Counted from the stretch's first letter, positions 24,740 to 34,851 are shown. The stretch is 64,000 nt of DNA from Bacteroidota bacterium (GCA_006226425.1 SBGX01000018.1:81366-145365), one strand, 5' to 3'. Translations and numbers: made by a program. Notes: a model not told the origin generated them from the sequence alone.

Positions 24740-24747
24740 TATCTTTG
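24740..24747 (+). promoter_or_regulatory. -7 promoter box TATCTTTG of leuS
   Basis: TATCTTTG lies 31 bases before the leuS ATG at 24779 and inside a longer in-frame ORF, which argues that the longer N-terminus is not translated. Confidence 0.55.
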
Positions 24748-24778
24748 CATCCATATTCAAAAAGCATTACTAAATCCC

Positions 24779-27607
24779 ATGGAATACGATTTTCGAGTCA
24801 TTGAGGAAAAATGGCGAAAACACTGGGCCGAAAACGGTACTTTTCAAGCAAAGGAAAATACAGGAAAGGATAAATATTATGTTCTGGACATGTTTCCTTA
24901 CCCTTCGGGAGCTGGACTCCATGTCGGACACCCTCTGGGATACATTGCTTCCGACATCTATGCCCGCTACAAACGCCTCCAGGGATTTGAAGTCTTACAC
25001 CCTATGGGCTATGACTCTTTCGGTCTTCCGGCGGAGCAATATGCCATTCAAACCGGACAACATCCGGAAAAAACAACTCAAAGCAATATCAAACGTTACC
25101 GGGAGCAATTGGACCTCATCGGTTTTTCATTTGACTGGGAGCGTGAGGTTCGTACCTCTGACCCAACCTACTACAAATGGACTCAGTGGATTTTTACGGA
25201 GCTTTTTAATTCCTGGTATGATGAATCCACTCAGAAAGCACGCCCAATCTCCGAACTGATTCATATTTTTGAAAAAGACGGGAATTCAGGAGTTTTTGCA
25301 TGCTGCGATGAATGCAACCCTTTTACTGCCAGTGATTGGACGGCATATAGTGAAAGCGAAAAAGATGATCTACTCCAAAAATATCGTTTAGCTTACCTGG
25401 CAGACTCCTGGGTAAATTGGTGCCCGGAATTGGGAACCGTACTGGCCAATGACGAAGTAGTTAATGGTGTTTCCGAACGCGGAGGACACCCCGTTGAACA
25501 AAAATTAATGCGCCAGTGGTCAATGCGAATCAAGGCTTATGCCAACAGACTGCTGGAAGGACTTAATACGGTGGACTGGTCCGATTCGATCAAGGAGATG
25601 CAGCGCAATTGGATTGGGAAATCCGTCGGTTGTTCCGTACATTTTCAAATTGAAAACTCGGAAGAACAGATCGAAGTTTTCACCACCCGACCAGACACGA
25701 TTTTCGGAGCTACCTTTTTGGTCCTCGCCCCGGAACATCCCCTGGTGGAGCAATTGACGACACAAGAACAAAAAGCAGACGTGGATGCTTACGTCAAAGC
25801 CTCTTCTATGAAGAGTGAGCGCGACCGCCAATCAAACGTTAAAAATATTAGCGGAGTCTTTACCGGCTCTTATGTTATTCATCCATTCACCCAAAAAAGA
25901 GTTCCACTCTGGTTAGGTGATTATGTGCTCGCGTCCTACGGGACCGGTGCCGTCATGGCCGTTCCGTGTGGAGATCAGCGAGACTGGGATTTTGCTAAAC
26001 ATTTCGGATTGGAAATTCCGAACGTCTTTGATGGAATTGACATTTCCGAAGCTGCCTACGCCGAAAAAAGTGGTCGAATTGCCAACTCGGATTTCTTGAA
26101 CGGACTGGAAGTCAAAGATGCTATCCGAACTGCCATCGAACGCATTGAAGCAGATGGAATTGGTCGGGGAAAAACGAATTTCCGGCTTCGTGATGCCGTA
26201 TTTTCACGTCAACGTTATTGGGGTGAACCTTTCCCTGTCTATTATCAAGACGGAAGACCTAAAATGATCGATCTACAACACCTGCCACTGGTGTTACCGG
26301 AAGTAGCCAATTATCTACCTACTTCAGACGGAAGACCTCCGCTTGGAAATGCCGAAAAATGGGCCTGGGATAGTCAAAAAAACGAAGTCGTTTCAAATGA
26401 CCTGATCGATCATGAACATGTCTTTCCTCTGGAACTAAATACCATGCCTGGATGGGCTGGGAGTTCCTGGTACTTCTTGCGCTACATGGACGCACAAAAT
26501 GATGACGTTTTCGCGGACCGAAACAACATCGAATTCTGGAAACAGGTGGATCTTTATATTGGTGGCTCAGAACATGCAACCGGACACCTATTATACGCCC
26601 GTTTCTGGACGAAATTTCTTTACGATCGGGGCTATATTCCATTTGATGAGCCCTTCAAGAAAATGATCAATCAGGGAATGATTCTTGGGAAATCTGCTAT
26701 TCTTTATGTAGATTCTGGCAACAACGTTTATAGCTACGATGTCGTTCAAAAATTGGATGATGTTAGTAACTTACGAGAAGTTCGCGTCCTGATTGATTTG
26801 CTCGGAGATCAGGATGACGTGGATCAGGATGCCCTTCGGAACTGGCTTCCTGATTTTAAGGATGCCAACTTTGTCTGCAACGAACAGGGGCAACTTATTT
26901 GTAAGCGGGAAGTAGATAAAATGTCCAAGCGCTGGTTCAATGTTGTTACACCGGATGAACTTTGTCAAAAATATGGTGCAGACACCCTTCGCATGTACGA
27001 AATGTTCCTTGGACCACTCGAACAGAGCAAGCCCTGGGATACTAAAGGAATCAATGGAGTAGCCAACTTCTTACGCAAACTTTGGAGATTATTTCATTTT
27101 AATGATCACAATGCCCCTCAAATTACTGACGAGAACCCAGACAAAGAGGCACTCAAAACATTGCACAAAACCATTCAGAAGTTAAGTGATGATCTCAATC
27201 GATTCTCCTTTAATACGGGGGTTTCGAACTTTATGATTTGCGTCAATGAACTCAGTGAGCAAAAATGTCATCATCGTCAGATTTTGGAACCACTCGTGAT
27301 TCTAATTTCTCCGTATGCTCCTCACATTGCTGAAGAGCTCTGGCAACGACTGGGCCATGAAGCCGGAAGTGTTTCCAAAGCAGCACTTCCAAAGTTCAAC
27401 CCGGATTACCTGGTTGATGATGCTTTCTCTTATCCGATTTCATTCAATGGAAAGGTAAGATTCAAGCTTGAGTTCCCTCGTACCATGAGTCCAAAGGAAA
27501 TCGAAGAACAGGTACTCTCTAATGATCAAACAGCCAAATGGCTGGATGGCAAGGATCCTAAAAAGATGATCGTGGTTCCAGGAAAAATTGTCAACGTTGT
27601 CGTCTGA
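24779..27607 (+). CDS. leuS: Leucyl-tRNA synthetase
   Basis: 942 residues starting MEYDFRVIEEKWRKHW; an in-frame extension from 24695 is rejected because a -7 box falls within it and the family starts here. Class I synthetase: the HIGH-type motif is HVGH in GAGLHVGHPLGY, the KMSKS-type loop is KMSKR in REVDKMSKRWFN, and the catalytic module includes GGSEHATGHLLYARFW. The CP1 editing domain (about 230-450) holds the conserved TTRPDTIFGATF. It charges tRNA-Leu and hydrolyses misacylated products. The ending KKMIVVPGKIVNVVV is the usual C-terminal domain. Convergent with menB, six bases apart, with no terminator visible between. Confidence 0.95.
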   Translation: MEYDFRVIEEKWRKHWAENGTFQAKENTGKDKYYVLDMFPYPSGAGLHVGHPLGYIASDIYARYKRLQGFEVLHPMGYDSFGLPAEQYAIQTGQHPEKTTQSNIKRYREQLDLIGFSFDWEREVRTSDPTYYKWTQWIFTELFNSWYDESTQKARPISELIHIFEKDGNSGVFACCDECNPFTASDWTAYSESEKDDLLQKYRLAYLADSWVNWCPELGTVLANDEVVNGVSERGGHPVEQKLMRQWSMRIKAYANRLLEGLNTVDWSDSIKEMQRNWIGKSVGCSVHFQIENSEEQIEVFTTRPDTIFGATFLVLAPEHPLVEQLTTQEQKADVDAYVKASSMKSERDRQSNVKNISGVFTGSYVIHPFTQKRVPLWLGDYVLASYGTGAVMAVPCGDQRDWDFAKHFGLEIPNVFDGIDISEAAYAEKSGRIANSDFLNGLEVKDAIRTAIERIEADGIGRGKTNFRLRDAVFSRQRYWGEPFPVYYQDGRPKMIDLQHLPLVLPEVANYLPTSDGRPPLGNAEKWAWDSQKNEVVSNDLIDHEHVFPLELNTMPGWAGSSWYFLRYMDAQNDDVFADRNNIEFWKQVDLYIGGSEHATGHLLYARFWTKFLYDRGYIPFDEPFKKMINQGMILGKSAILYVDSGNNVYSYDVVQKLDDVSNLREVRVLIDLLGDQDDVDQDALRNWLPDFKDANFVCNEQGQLICKREVDKMSKRWFNVVTPDELCQKYGADTLRMYEMFLGPLEQSKPWDTKGINGVANFLRKLWRLFHFNDHNAPQITDENPDKEALKTLHKTIQKLSDDLNRFSFNTGVSNFMICVNELSEQKCHHRQILEPLVILISPYAPHIAEELWQRLGHEAGSVSKAALPKFNPDYLVDDAFSYPISFNGKVRFKLEFPRTMSPKEIEEQVLSNDQTAKWLDGKDPKKMIVVPGKIVNVVV

Positions 27608-27613
27608 CCCTCA

Positions 27614-28435
27614 TTAAGGGAACTTCGGATACTTGGCAAAATTTGGATCGCGCTTTTCCAGGAAGGCATTCTTTCCTTCCTGAGCCTCCTCTGTAAGGTA
27701 ATATAACAGGGTGGCGTCTCCTGCCAGTTCCATCAATCCATGTTGTCCATCCAGCTCCGCGTTCAATCCTCGCTTGATCATTCGAATGGCCAAAGGACTT
27801 CGTTTCATGATCGTCTTGCACCAGGCAACGACTGTATCCTCCAGTTGAGCCAACGGAACAACTTTATTTACCATTCCCATTTTCTCTGCTTCTTCAGCTG
27901 TATACTGCTCACAAAGGAACCAGATTTCACGTGCCTTCTTTTGACCTACATGACGTGCCAAATAGGAAGAACCGAAACCACCGTCAAAGCTTCCAACCTT
28001 AGGGCCGGTTTGGCCAAAACGCGCATTCTCCGAAGCAATTGTTAGGTCGCATACGACATGCAAGACGTGTCCGCCACCAATGGCATAACCATTCACCATG
28101 GCAATTACCGGCTTGGGCATGGAACGAATCAACTTGTGCAAATCAAGGACATTCAACCTTGGCACTCCGTTTTCTGAAATATAGCCTCCAACACCCTTCA
28201 CATTTTGATCACCACCTGAACAGAATGCTTTGTCTCCGGCTCCGGTCAAGACCACTACGTTCACATCCTGTCTTTCCCGACAAATGTGCATCGCATCAAT
28301 CATTTCCATGTTGGTCTCCGGGCGAAAGGCGTTATATACCTTCGGACGGTTAATCGTGATCTTGGCAATCCCTTCAAAAAATTCAAACTTAATATCCTGA
28401 TAGTCCTTGATGGTCGTCCAGTTTCTAGTGCTCAT
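27614..28435 (-). CDS. menB: 1,4-dihydroxy-2-naphthoyl-CoA synthase
   Basis: 273 residues of the enoyl-CoA hydratase/crotonase fold. MenB features: [11 protein letters not shown] near 70, the oxyanion-hole segment [19 protein letters not shown] near 115, [19 protein letters not shown] near 145, and the C-terminal tail [15 protein letters not shown]. It closes the second ring of menaquinone from O-succinylbenzoyl-CoA, so the organism uses menaquinone for respiration, consistent with the oxidase genes nearby. No other men gene is in the window. A possible -7 box (TATTTTTG, minus strand, 28461-28454) lies just before the start. Confidence 0.93.
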   Translation of the reverse strand: MSTRNWTTIKDYQDIKFEFFEGIAKITINRPKVYNAFRPETNMEMIDAMHICRERQDVNVVVLTGAGDKAFCSGGDQNVKGVGGYISENGVPRLNVLDLHKLIRSMPKPVIAMVNGYAIGGGHVLHVVCDLTIASENARFGQTGPKVGSFDGGFGSSYLARHVGQKKAREIWFLCEQYTAEEAEKMGMVNKVVPLAQLEDTVVAWCKTIMKRSPLAIRMIKRGLNAELDGQHGLMELAGDATLLYYLTEEAQEGKNAFLEKRDPNFAKYPKFP

Positions 28436-28552
28436 GCTAATTCAATTTGGTGACAAAAATACAACACACAATCAAATTTTGTTCACTTATTAATTTCATG
28501 TTGCACTTATTTACCAATTCAACAAGTGAAACAAAAGTCTGTTCAAAATCCC

Positions 28553-28560
28553 TACTTTTG
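28553..28560 (+). promoter_or_regulatory. -7 promoter box TACTTTTG of the mscS-type gene
   Basis: TACTTTTG fits TAnnTTTG and lies 33 bases before the ATG. Confidence 0.5.
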
Positions 28561-28593
28561 TATTAACTCAATCAACGAAAAAATTAAGTACAC

Positions 28594-29433
28594 ATGAACA
28601 AACTAGAAGCTTTCTTCGGACTTAAAGAAGGAATCATTTCCTCCATGCTGGTCGATTTCGGTATTCGTATTGCGATCGCACTGGTCATTTTGGTGATCGG
28701 TTTTTGGCTGGCGAAAGTCCTGACCAAATCCCTCAAAAAGATTTTCGAAAAACGGAACATTGAAAAGAGTTTAAGCACCTTTCTGGTCAGTCTGACAGGC
28801 ATCCTCGTCAAAACCTTGATCATTGTCACTGCGATCACCCAACTGGGGATCGAAATGACTTCTTTCGTCGCCATTCTCGGTGCCGCAGGCTTGGCCATTG
28901 GTATGGCATTTTCCGGAACACTTTCCAACTTCGCTGGTGGAGTCATGATCCTGATCTTCAAACCATATAAGGTTGGCGATTACGTTGAAATGCAGGGAGA
29001 AGAAGGAATTGTAGATGAAATTTTGATTTTCAACACCATTTTAAAAACCCTTGACCACAAGACAATCATTATGGCCAATGGAGCCATCGCTAACGGAACC
29101 ATCGTCAATTACACCAAAGCAGGAATCAGAAGAGTGGATTGGTCCTTTGGGATTTCTTATGGCGATGACCTGGCCACCGCCAAGAAAGTGCTCGCGAAAT
29201 TTATCAGCGAGGACGAACGAATTCTGCAAGATCAGGAAAATTTTATCGGACTGGGCGAATTGGGTGACTCCTCCGTCAACATCACCGCACGAGCCTGGGT
29301 CAAAGTAAATGACTATTGGCCTGTTTTCTTTGATATGAACGAGCGCGTTTATACCGAGTTCCCGAAATCCGGATTATCCATCCCATTCCCACAAATGGAT
29401 GTCCATGTTTACAAGCGTGGAAAAAAGGACTAA
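28594..29433 (+). CDS. mscS: Small-conductance mechanosensitive channel, MscS family
   Basis: 279 residues, close to E. coli MscS (286). Three transmembrane helices (about 22-44, 63-87 and 92-115); the last is the Gly/Ala-rich pore helix GAAGLAIGMAFSGTLSNFAGG. The beta domain follows: PYKVGDYVEMQGEEGIVDEI, then IIMANGAIANGTIVNYT and the cytoplasmic vestibule. It opens under membrane tension to release solutes on osmotic downshift. Single-gene unit with its own -7 box and a strong terminator. Confidence 0.92.
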   Translation: MNKLEAFFGLKEGIISSMLVDFGIRIAIALVILVIGFWLAKVLTKSLKKIFEKRNIEKSLSTFLVSLTGILVKTLIIVTAITQLGIEMTSFVAILGAAGLAIGMAFSGTLSNFAGGVMILIFKPYKVGDYVEMQGEEGIVDEILIFNTILKTLDHKTIIMANGAIANGTIVNYTKAGIRRVDWSFGISYGDDLATAKKVLAKFISEDERILQDQENFIGLGELGDSSVNITARAWVKVNDYWPVFFDMNERVYTEFPKSGLSIPFPQMDVHVYKRGKKD

Positions 29434-29457
29434 AGACTTAATTCTATTCATAAACGA

Positions 29458-29483
29458 GGCCGGATCATCCGGCCTTTTTTTTT
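29458..29483 (+). terminator. Terminator after the mscS-type gene
   Basis: GGCCGGAT (29458-29465) and ATCCGGCC (29467-29474) form a near-perfect palindrome followed by nine T. Confidence 0.9.
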
Positions 29484-29576
29484 GTGATCCGTAAATTGTG
29501 TTATGCTTCCGGGACATCGTGTTAGTGCCTCGGGAAAACATGTTCTTCCTTTGTCTTAATCAAAAAACAAAGAAAA

Positions 29577-30641
29577 ATGAAAATCGATCAATCCAAACCC
29601 GTACTTGTCACAGGAGCAAACGGATATGTGGCCAGCTGGCTCGTAAAAAGATTACTAGACGAAGGTCTTACGGTACATGCAGCAGTGAGAAATCCGAACA
29701 ACGACCAAAAAATCGGGCACCTCAAAGAAGCTGCGGCCAATTCCAAAGGACAAATCAAATTCTTTGCAGCAGACCTGCTCACCCCCGGATCATATCAGGA
29801 GGCCATGGAAGGTTGTGAACTGGTTTTCCATACGGCGTCTCCCTTCAAAACAGACGTGAAGAACCCACAAAAGGAGTTAATTGAACCAGCTGAACAGGGA
29901 ACTGAAAACGTACTAAAAAGCGCCAAGGAAGTAAGTAGTGTCAAACGCGTGGTGGTTACCAGTAGCTGTGCCGCCATCTATACGGATGCTATTGACACGG
30001 TACGTGCTCCAGGTGGGCAATTGACGGAAGAAGTTTGGAATACCACCGCTTCACTGGAATATCAACCTTATTCTTACTCCAAGACCCTGGCAGAAAAAAA
30101 GGCCTGGGAAATTGCCAAAAGTCAGGATCGGTGGGACCTGGTAACGATCAATCCCTGTTTAATTCTCGGACCTGCTCTGAACCCTCAAAACACCACTTCG
30201 GAAAGTGTGAGTATTCTAAAAATGCTTGGTGGTGGTGAAATGAAGATGGGTGCTCCGAAAATGGGAATTGGCATGGTGGACGTGCGAGATGTCGCAGAAG
30301 CTCACTTCAGAGCAGGCTTTACCCCGGAGGCACACGGAAGATACATCACAGCCGCCTACAGTACGGACTTCGTCGAAATGGGATCAGTGTTACTACCGAA
30401 ATACGGAGATCGTTTTCCTCTCCCTAAAAAGGCTTTGCCCAAATGGTTGTTGATGCTTGTCGGACCAATGACCAACAAACTATTCACCCGGAAATTTATA
30501 CGAAACAACATCAATGTGCCCTGGAAAGCGGATAACTCCAAAATCCGGAATGAACTCAACATGCAGTTTAAGTCCATGAAAGAAACAATGGAAGACTCCT
30601 TTCAGGTACTTGTTGACGAGGGAATTATCAAAGCGAAATAA
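29577..30641 (+). CDS. Extended SDR family NAD(P)-dependent reductase
   Basis: 354 residues. The dinucleotide site VLVTGANGYVASWLVKRL is at the N-terminus and the catalytic Tyr/Lys is in PYSYSKTLAEKKAWE (YxxxK, near residue 165), with SSCAAIY as the Ser strand. Overall it resembles dihydroflavonol 4-reductase/cinnamoyl-CoA reductase-like enzymes of the extended SDR group, which reduce aldehydes or ketones. The natural substrate cannot be told. It is a single gene between two strong terminators. The region before it has TTCCTTTG, one base off the -7 consensus. Confidence 0.85.
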   Translation: MKIDQSKPVLVTGANGYVASWLVKRLLDEGLTVHAAVRNPNNDQKIGHLKEAAANSKGQIKFFAADLLTPGSYQEAMEGCELVFHTASPFKTDVKNPQKELIEPAEQGTENVLKSAKEVSSVKRVVVTSSCAAIYTDAIDTVRAPGGQLTEEVWNTTASLEYQPYSYSKTLAEKKAWEIAKSQDRWDLVTINPCLILGPALNPQNTTSESVSILKMLGGGEMKMGAPKMGIGMVDVRDVAEAHFRAGFTPEAHGRYITAAYSTDFVEMGSVLLPKYGDRFPLPKKALPKWLLMLVGPMTNKLFTRKFIRNNINVPWKADNSKIRNELNMQFKSMKETMEDSFQVLVDEGIIKAK

Positions 30642-30663
30642 CTCCTTCCAAACAAAAGAGCAT

Positions 30664-30693
30664 AAAAAAATCCGCCAGACTTCTCTGGCGGAT
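30664..30693 (-). terminator. Terminator of the DUF1573 gene
   Basis: ATCCGCCAG (30670-30678) and CTGGCGGAT (30685-30693) are a perfect 9-bp stem with a 6-base loop; the T run (seven bases) is on the minus strand. Confidence 0.88.
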
Positions 30694-30735
30694 CAATGCT
30701 ATAATTATGATCGCAAAATTATAACTATCAGCTTC

Positions 30736-31182
30736 TTAGTGATTTCCTGGTCCTGAGTTATTTACAGGAGTTGGGTTAGATGGAGCAGGTCCAACTTTTC
30801 CTTTGATTCGGATCACTTTCGTCGGATGATTCACTGCATTCGATGTGATAGTCACACTTTTAGCGATTGGACCTGGACGCTTTGTATCGTATTTTACAGT
30901 AATTTCAGAAGTCGCTCCTGGTGCGATAGGCTCTTTTGGCCAAGAAGGAACTGTACACCCACAAGAACCTTGTGCTTTTGAAATGATCAATGGAGCATTT
31001 CCTGTGTTCTTAAATGAGAATACACATGTACCATTGGCACCGTACTTAATTTCACCGTAATCGTGTACTTCTTTAGAGAATTCGATTTTCGGACCAGCTT
31101 CAACTGTTGGTTGCGCATTTACTGACTTGGTCATCAACATCGACCCGATCAACATAACGGCAGAAAAAATTACACTTTTCAT
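30736..31182 (-). CDS. Exported DUF1573 protein
   Basis: 148 residues with a signal peptide (about 1-23, cut near VNAQPT). The mature part is one DUF1573 Ig-like domain: FSKEVHDYGEIKYG, CVFSFKNTGNAPLIIS, AQGSCGCTVPSWP, IAPGATSEITVKYDT and a C-terminal strand KVIRIKGKVG. The paired cysteines of SCGC are the family hallmark. The tail is Pro/Asn-rich. Such proteins are very common in Bacteroidota and thought to be periplasmic or surface-linked, without a defined function. Single gene with a -7 box TATATTTG (minus, 31236-31229) and its own terminator. Confidence 0.87.
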   Translation of the reverse strand: MKSVIFSAVMLIGSMLMTKSVNAQPTVEAGPKIEFSKEVHDYGEIKYGANGTCVFSFKNTGNAPLIISKAQGSCGCTVPSWPKEPIAPGATSEITVKYDTKRPGPIAKSVTITSNAVNHPTKVIRIKGKVGPAPSNPTPVNNSGPGNH

Positions 31183-31228
31183 CTTTCTTTGTTTTTATAG
31201 TTTAATTCAACTTTTGTTCGTGTTAATT

Positions 31229-31236
31229 CAAATATA
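31229..31236 (-). promoter_or_regulatory. -7 promoter box TATATTTG of the DUF1573 gene
   Basis: Minus-strand TATATTTG 47 bases before the start codon; no clear -33 element. Confidence 0.45.
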
Positions 31237-31284
31237 GAGATTCTTTTAACTCCCCTTTTCTTTTTTAACACATTGTTAACAGGC

Positions 31285-31869
31285 CTACTTCTGGGCCGCT
31301 TCTTTCATGCGAAGTTCAATCATTTGATCAAAAGTCAGATCAATATGCTCCAATCGGAATTCAACCAATTCTTTGGTTTCCTGATCGAGGTTCGGATACT
31401 CTTTTAATAATTGGCGGTAATATGACTCGCACTTATCCTGTCTTCCAAGAACTCCGTCGGCCAATGAACCTGCATTCAGGAGCACTTCCTTTTTTCCTTC
31501 ATATCCGTCATACTTCGAGATCAGGGTATCAGAATACGCCAATGCCCGATCATAGGCTTTTACCTGTGTACATAACTGAATCACCTTATCCAGGGCTCTG
31601 GCCGAAAACTGATCTTCCGGGTAGTGGCGATAATATGCCAAATTACGATTGATAGCCTCATTAAAATTCAGATTCGAAATTTCCTGAATCTCATTGTTTC
31701 GGATTTTTCCATAAAGGACTTTCAACGAATCATCCATTTCCTGAATCATGTCTTTCAGCACCTCTTTAGATGGTTTCTCTTCCACCACCTGGTCATCAAC
31801 CTTCTTCTCTTCCGAACAAGAAAGCACTATTAAACACAATGCCACAAGACTCGTTACTCTATAAATCAT
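31285..31869 (-). CDS. TPR-like lipoprotein of unknown function
   Basis: 194 residues. The lipobox IVLSC follows a short hydrophobic segment, then an acidic linker (SEEKKVDDQVVEEKPSKE). From about residue 65 helical pairs resemble tetratricopeptide repeats: EAINRNLAYYRHYPEDQFSARALDKVIQL, KAYDRALAYSDTLISKY, QDKCESYYRQLLKEYPN. This looks like BamD or YbgF-type scaffolds, but it is too short to assign. The def gene is one base upstream in the same operon (def stop at 31871). Function unknown. Confidence 0.75.
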   Translation of the reverse strand: MIYRVTSLVALCLIVLSCSEEKKVDDQVVEEKPSKEVLKDMIQEMDDSLKVLYGKIRNNEIQEISNLNFNEAINRNLAYYRHYPEDQFSARALDKVIQLCTQVKAYDRALAYSDTLISKYDGYEGKKEVLLNAGSLADGVLGRQDKCESYYRQLLKEYPNLDQETKELVEFRLEHIDLTFDQMIELRMKEAAQK

Positions 31870-31870
31870 T

Positions 31871-32473
31871 TTACTTCTTTCGTTTAGATAATACCGGGAA
31901 ACGCATGCGATAGTTAACAGAAATCTCCCCCTTGGAAATGTTGGCCAATTTCTTTGTCAACAAACGTCGTTTTAATGGAGAAAGGTGATCCGTAAACAAA
32001 ACTCCTTCCAGGTGATCATATTCGTGTTGAACAATTCGCGCACGATAACCGTCCAGTTCTTCTTTTTGCTCTTTCCAGTTCTCATCGAGGTATGAAATGG
32101 TCAATCGCTCCTTGCGGTACACTTCTTCCCGGATTTTTGGAATACTCAGACAGCCTTCATTAAAACCCCATTCTTCTCCTCCTTCTTCTTCGATCACCGG
32201 ATTGATAAATACACGCTTAAAATCTTCCATCCCTTCTGCTTTCGGGTCGGGATCCTGTCCTTCTTCTTCATCTTCGGCAAAAGGACTTCCATCTACTACA
32301 AACAAACGAATGGACTGACCAATCTGCGGTGCAGCCAGACCTACACCATCTGCTTCGTACATCGTTTGAAACATATTTGCGATCAACTCCTTCAAATCTG
32401 GATATTGCTCGTCAATCTCCTCTGCCCGCTTCTTCAAAACCGGGTCTCCGTATGCTACAATCGGTAAAATCAT
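31871..32473 (-). CDS. def: Peptide deformylase
   Basis: 200 residues. All three PDF motifs are seen: GVGLAAPQIGQ (motif 1, near 43), EGCLSIP (motif 2, near 110, Cys as metal ligand) and QHEYDHLEGV (motif 3, near 150, HExxH-type ligands). It removes the N-formyl group from new proteins using Fe2+. An insertion with DEEEGQDPDPKAEG near residue 80 is acidic and longer than in E. coli PDF, seen in many Bacteroidota enzymes. Its last bases touch the TPR lipoprotein gene. Confidence 0.94.
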   Translation of the reverse strand: MILPIVAYGDPVLKKRAEEIDEQYPDLKELIANMFQTMYEADGVGLAAPQIGQSIRLFVVDGSPFAEDEEEGQDPDPKAEGMEDFKRVFINPVIEEEGGEEWGFNEGCLSIPKIREEVYRKERLTISYLDENWKEQKEELDGYRARIVQHEYDHLEGVLFTDHLSPLKRRLLTKKLANISKGEISVNYRMRFPVLSKRKK

Positions 32474-32511
32474 GCTTGCTCAATTATGAGCGCAAAGTTA
32501 CGAATATCCTT

Positions 32512-34539
32512 TCAATTTAGCTGCACATCCCCTCTCGGACCAAAGCGCTCCAAAAAGGATTCAATATTTTCCTCCGGGAGAGAACAAGCCCCTTCTTTGC
32601 AGTAGTAGAGACCTCGCTCATCTGGGTTCTTATCAGCTGTCAGTGGGAGTTTAGAATGAACCTGATAAAACATGACCGACCCCCAATAAATCTGGCCAAG
32701 CTTTTTTTTCTCTTCCACTGAAAATACTCCACCGATTCCAATCTGAGTCAATTCTCCCAACACTTCCATCAAGGCCTGACCCCAGTTAGAATATGCAGAG
32801 CCATACTGATCCATTCCGTCGTAAACATTACTCAATTGTTGCTGGGCCATCTTCAGATATTCCGTCTCATCAAAATAATGTCCCAAACGGATTAAGTTGC
32901 GACACATAACGCTGTTACTGGAAGGAATCACGTTATCATTGATCTCCATCTTACGGGCGATCAAGCCGCTTTGATGATCCGTAAAGTAAAACATGCCGGA
33001 CGAATCACTCCAAAAGAGTTCGATGCACTGTTCACACAATTTTTTAGCATCTTCGAGATACTGCAAATCAAAGTCCGCCTCATACATTCGGATCGATGCC
33101 TGTATGACATGAGCATAATCTTCCAGGAAAGACTCCCCACCTCTCACACCATTTGTTTCGACATGGCTCAACCCCTCTGAATCCCACATTTTTTCACGAA
33201 TCCAATCCATCGCTTTTTCTGCCATTTCGAGGTAGCTGTCTTCTCCCAACACCAACCCGACATCCACGCATGCACGAATCATCATAGCATTCCAGGATGT
33301 TAAGCACTTGTAATCCAGTCCGGGACGTGGACGCTTTTCCCGTTCTTGCATCATTCGGCTCTCTATTTCTCGGATTCGGGCCATCATTTCTTTTGACTCC
33401 AAACCCATTTGTGTGGCTTTTTCCTCATTGGACACCCTCCGCAGCAATTGGTACTTTCCATCCTCCCAGTGAGCCCACCGGTTCATTTCATAATACGATC
33501 GGATCAACTCGAGTTCAGAAGGATTAAGCATTTCCTCTAGCTCCTCCAACTCCCAAACATAAAATTTTCCTTCCTCACCTTCACTATCCGCATCCAGCGC
33601 ACTGTAAAAAGCTCCGGACTCAGCTTGCATCTCCCTTTTCAACCAATCCATGCTTTGTCGCATCAGGTGTTCATACTCTAGATTCGGTTTCAATTTGTAG
33701 GCTTCCGCGTACAATGAGAGTAGTTGCGCATTATCGTAGAGCATTTTTTCAAAATGGGGAATTTTCCAATTGATGTCTACCGAATATCGATAGAAACCTC
33801 CTCCCAACTGGTCATAAATTCCTCCTCGCATCATCTTGTCCAAGGTCATAGAGAGATGGTCCAACACCTCCTGATCCTTCATATACATTCCATAATGCAG
33901 CAAAAATTCATAATTGTTGGGGAGAGGGAATTTGGGTGCACGATTCGCTCCTCCTTCTTCTAAATCAAACTGAGGCTTCCAGCGATCCAACATCTCATTA
34001 AGCTTATCGGCCTGGAAAGAACGGATCAATTCCGCTTCCACAATATGCTCTGTCTGACGCACCCCCTGGCTTAATTTTTCTGCGTATTCAAGTACCTCAT
34101 CCCGTTTCTTCCGGTAAGTGTCTTCCAAACTTTTTAGCACATGAATCCATTGCTCTTTCGGGAAATAAGTTCCCCCATAAACCGGGCGACCATCCGGCAA
34201 AGTGAAGCAATTCAGTGGCCAACCACCTCGCTGAGTCATCAATTGAACAGCAGCCATATACACCTGGTCCACATCCGGCCTTTCTTCCCTGTCCACTTTA
34301 ATACAAACGAAGTAACGGTTCATCCAGGTGGCCACTTCTTCATCCTCAAAACTCTCCCGTTCCATCACGTGGCACCAGTGACAGGCTGAATAGCCCACAC
34401 TCACCAGGACCAGTTTGTCTTCCTTCTGAGCCAGGTCAAAAGCTTCGTCAGACCAGGGTAACCAATTCACCGGGTTGTGTGCATGTTGCTTTAAATAGGG
34501 ACTCTGCTCCCGGATCAAATCATTTGTATACTTCTCCAC
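32512..34539 (-). CDS. DUF255 thioredoxin-fold protein, YyaL/SPATA20 type
   Basis: 675 residues if started at the GTG at 34539; a TTG at 34599 would add 20 residues, but a -7-like box (TATTTTTG, minus, 34561-34554) overlaps that extension and the family begins near [20 protein letters not shown]. The N-terminal thioredoxin-like domain holds [22 protein letters not shown], with CHWC as an active-site-like pair. The rest is an (alpha/alpha)6 barrel like N-acylglucosamine 2-epimerases, for example [13 protein letters not shown] and [14 protein letters not shown]. Biological role not established for the family. It is divergent from the dcw cluster. Confidence 0.82.
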   Translation of the reverse strand: MEKYTNDLIREQSPYLKQHAHNPVNWLPWSDEAFDLAQKEDKLVLVSVGYSACHWCHVMERESFEDEEVATWMNRYFVCIKVDREERPDVDQVYMAAVQLMTQRGGWPLNCFTLPDGRPVYGGTYFPKEQWIHVLKSLEDTYRKKRDEVLEYAEKLSQGVRQTEHIVEAELIRSFQADKLNEMLDRWKPQFDLEEGGANRAPKFPLPNNYEFLLHYGMYMKDQEVLDHLSMTLDKMMRGGIYDQLGGGFYRYSVDINWKIPHFEKMLYDNAQLLSLYAEAYKLKPNLEYEHLMRQSMDWLKREMQAESGAFYSALDADSEGEEGKFYVWELEELEEMLNPSELELIRSYYEMNRWAHWEDGKYQLLRRVSNEEKATQMGLESKEMMARIREIESRMMQEREKRPRPGLDYKCLTSWNAMMIRACVDVGLVLGEDSYLEMAEKAMDWIREKMWDSEGLSHVETNGVRGGESFLEDYAHVIQASIRMYEADFDLQYLEDAKKLCEQCIELFWSDSSGMFYFTDHQSGLIARKMEINDNVIPSSNSVMCRNLIRLGHYFDETEYLKMAQQQLSNVYDGMDQYGSAYSNWGQALMEVLGELTQIGIGGVFSVEEKKKLGQIYWGSVMFYQVHSKLPLTADKNPDERGLYYCKEGACSLPEENIESFLERFGPRGDVQLN

Positions 34540-34682
34540 CTCTTCGCTTTTTTCAAAAATACACTTTATGCCCCAAACCCCTTCTCTACGGGCAACCAAA
34601 AACGACTCCGATCTGAATCCTTGAAAATGACCGATTTAGCTACACGAAAATGGCAAAATTATCCACATTTTTAGATTTAATA

Positions 34683-34697
34683 CCACTTTTTACCACT
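34683..34697 (-). promoter_or_regulatory. Inverted MraZ-like box, minus-strand orientation
   Basis: CCACTTTTTACCACT holds two CCAC units ten bases apart and is the exact reverse complement of the box at 34801-34815. A third CCAC at 34663-34666 keeps the 10-base phase with one unit skipped. It lies between the DUF255 and mraZ genes. Confidence 0.55.
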
Positions 34698-34800
34698 AAG
34701 TGAAAATTTGATCTAACAACCTATATAACAGTATTTTATACTTTATTTTGAAACCTTTTTAGTATTAACATCGTTAGAAGTTATTAACATTCAATAAGAA

Positions 34801-34815
34801 AGTGGTAAAAAGTGG
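34801..34815 (+). promoter_or_regulatory. MraZ-like operator upstream of mraZ
   Basis: AGTGGTAAAAAGTGG holds two GTGG units on a 10-base period, as for MraZ of E. coli, which binds TGGGN repeats spaced by five bases in front of its own gene. It ends 36 bases before the mraZ ATG, over the expected -33 region of a weak -7 box TAATTTTA (34827-34834). Autorepression by MraZ is inferred from the family. Confidence 0.65.
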
Positions 34816-34851
34816 AGAATTTCCCTTAATTTTACCCATTGTTTTTCTGTT

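Noticed and set aside
24695..24778. 28-residue N-terminal extension of LeuS
   Set aside because: It contains the -7 box TATCTTTG and does not match where the family begins; the ATG at 24779 is used.
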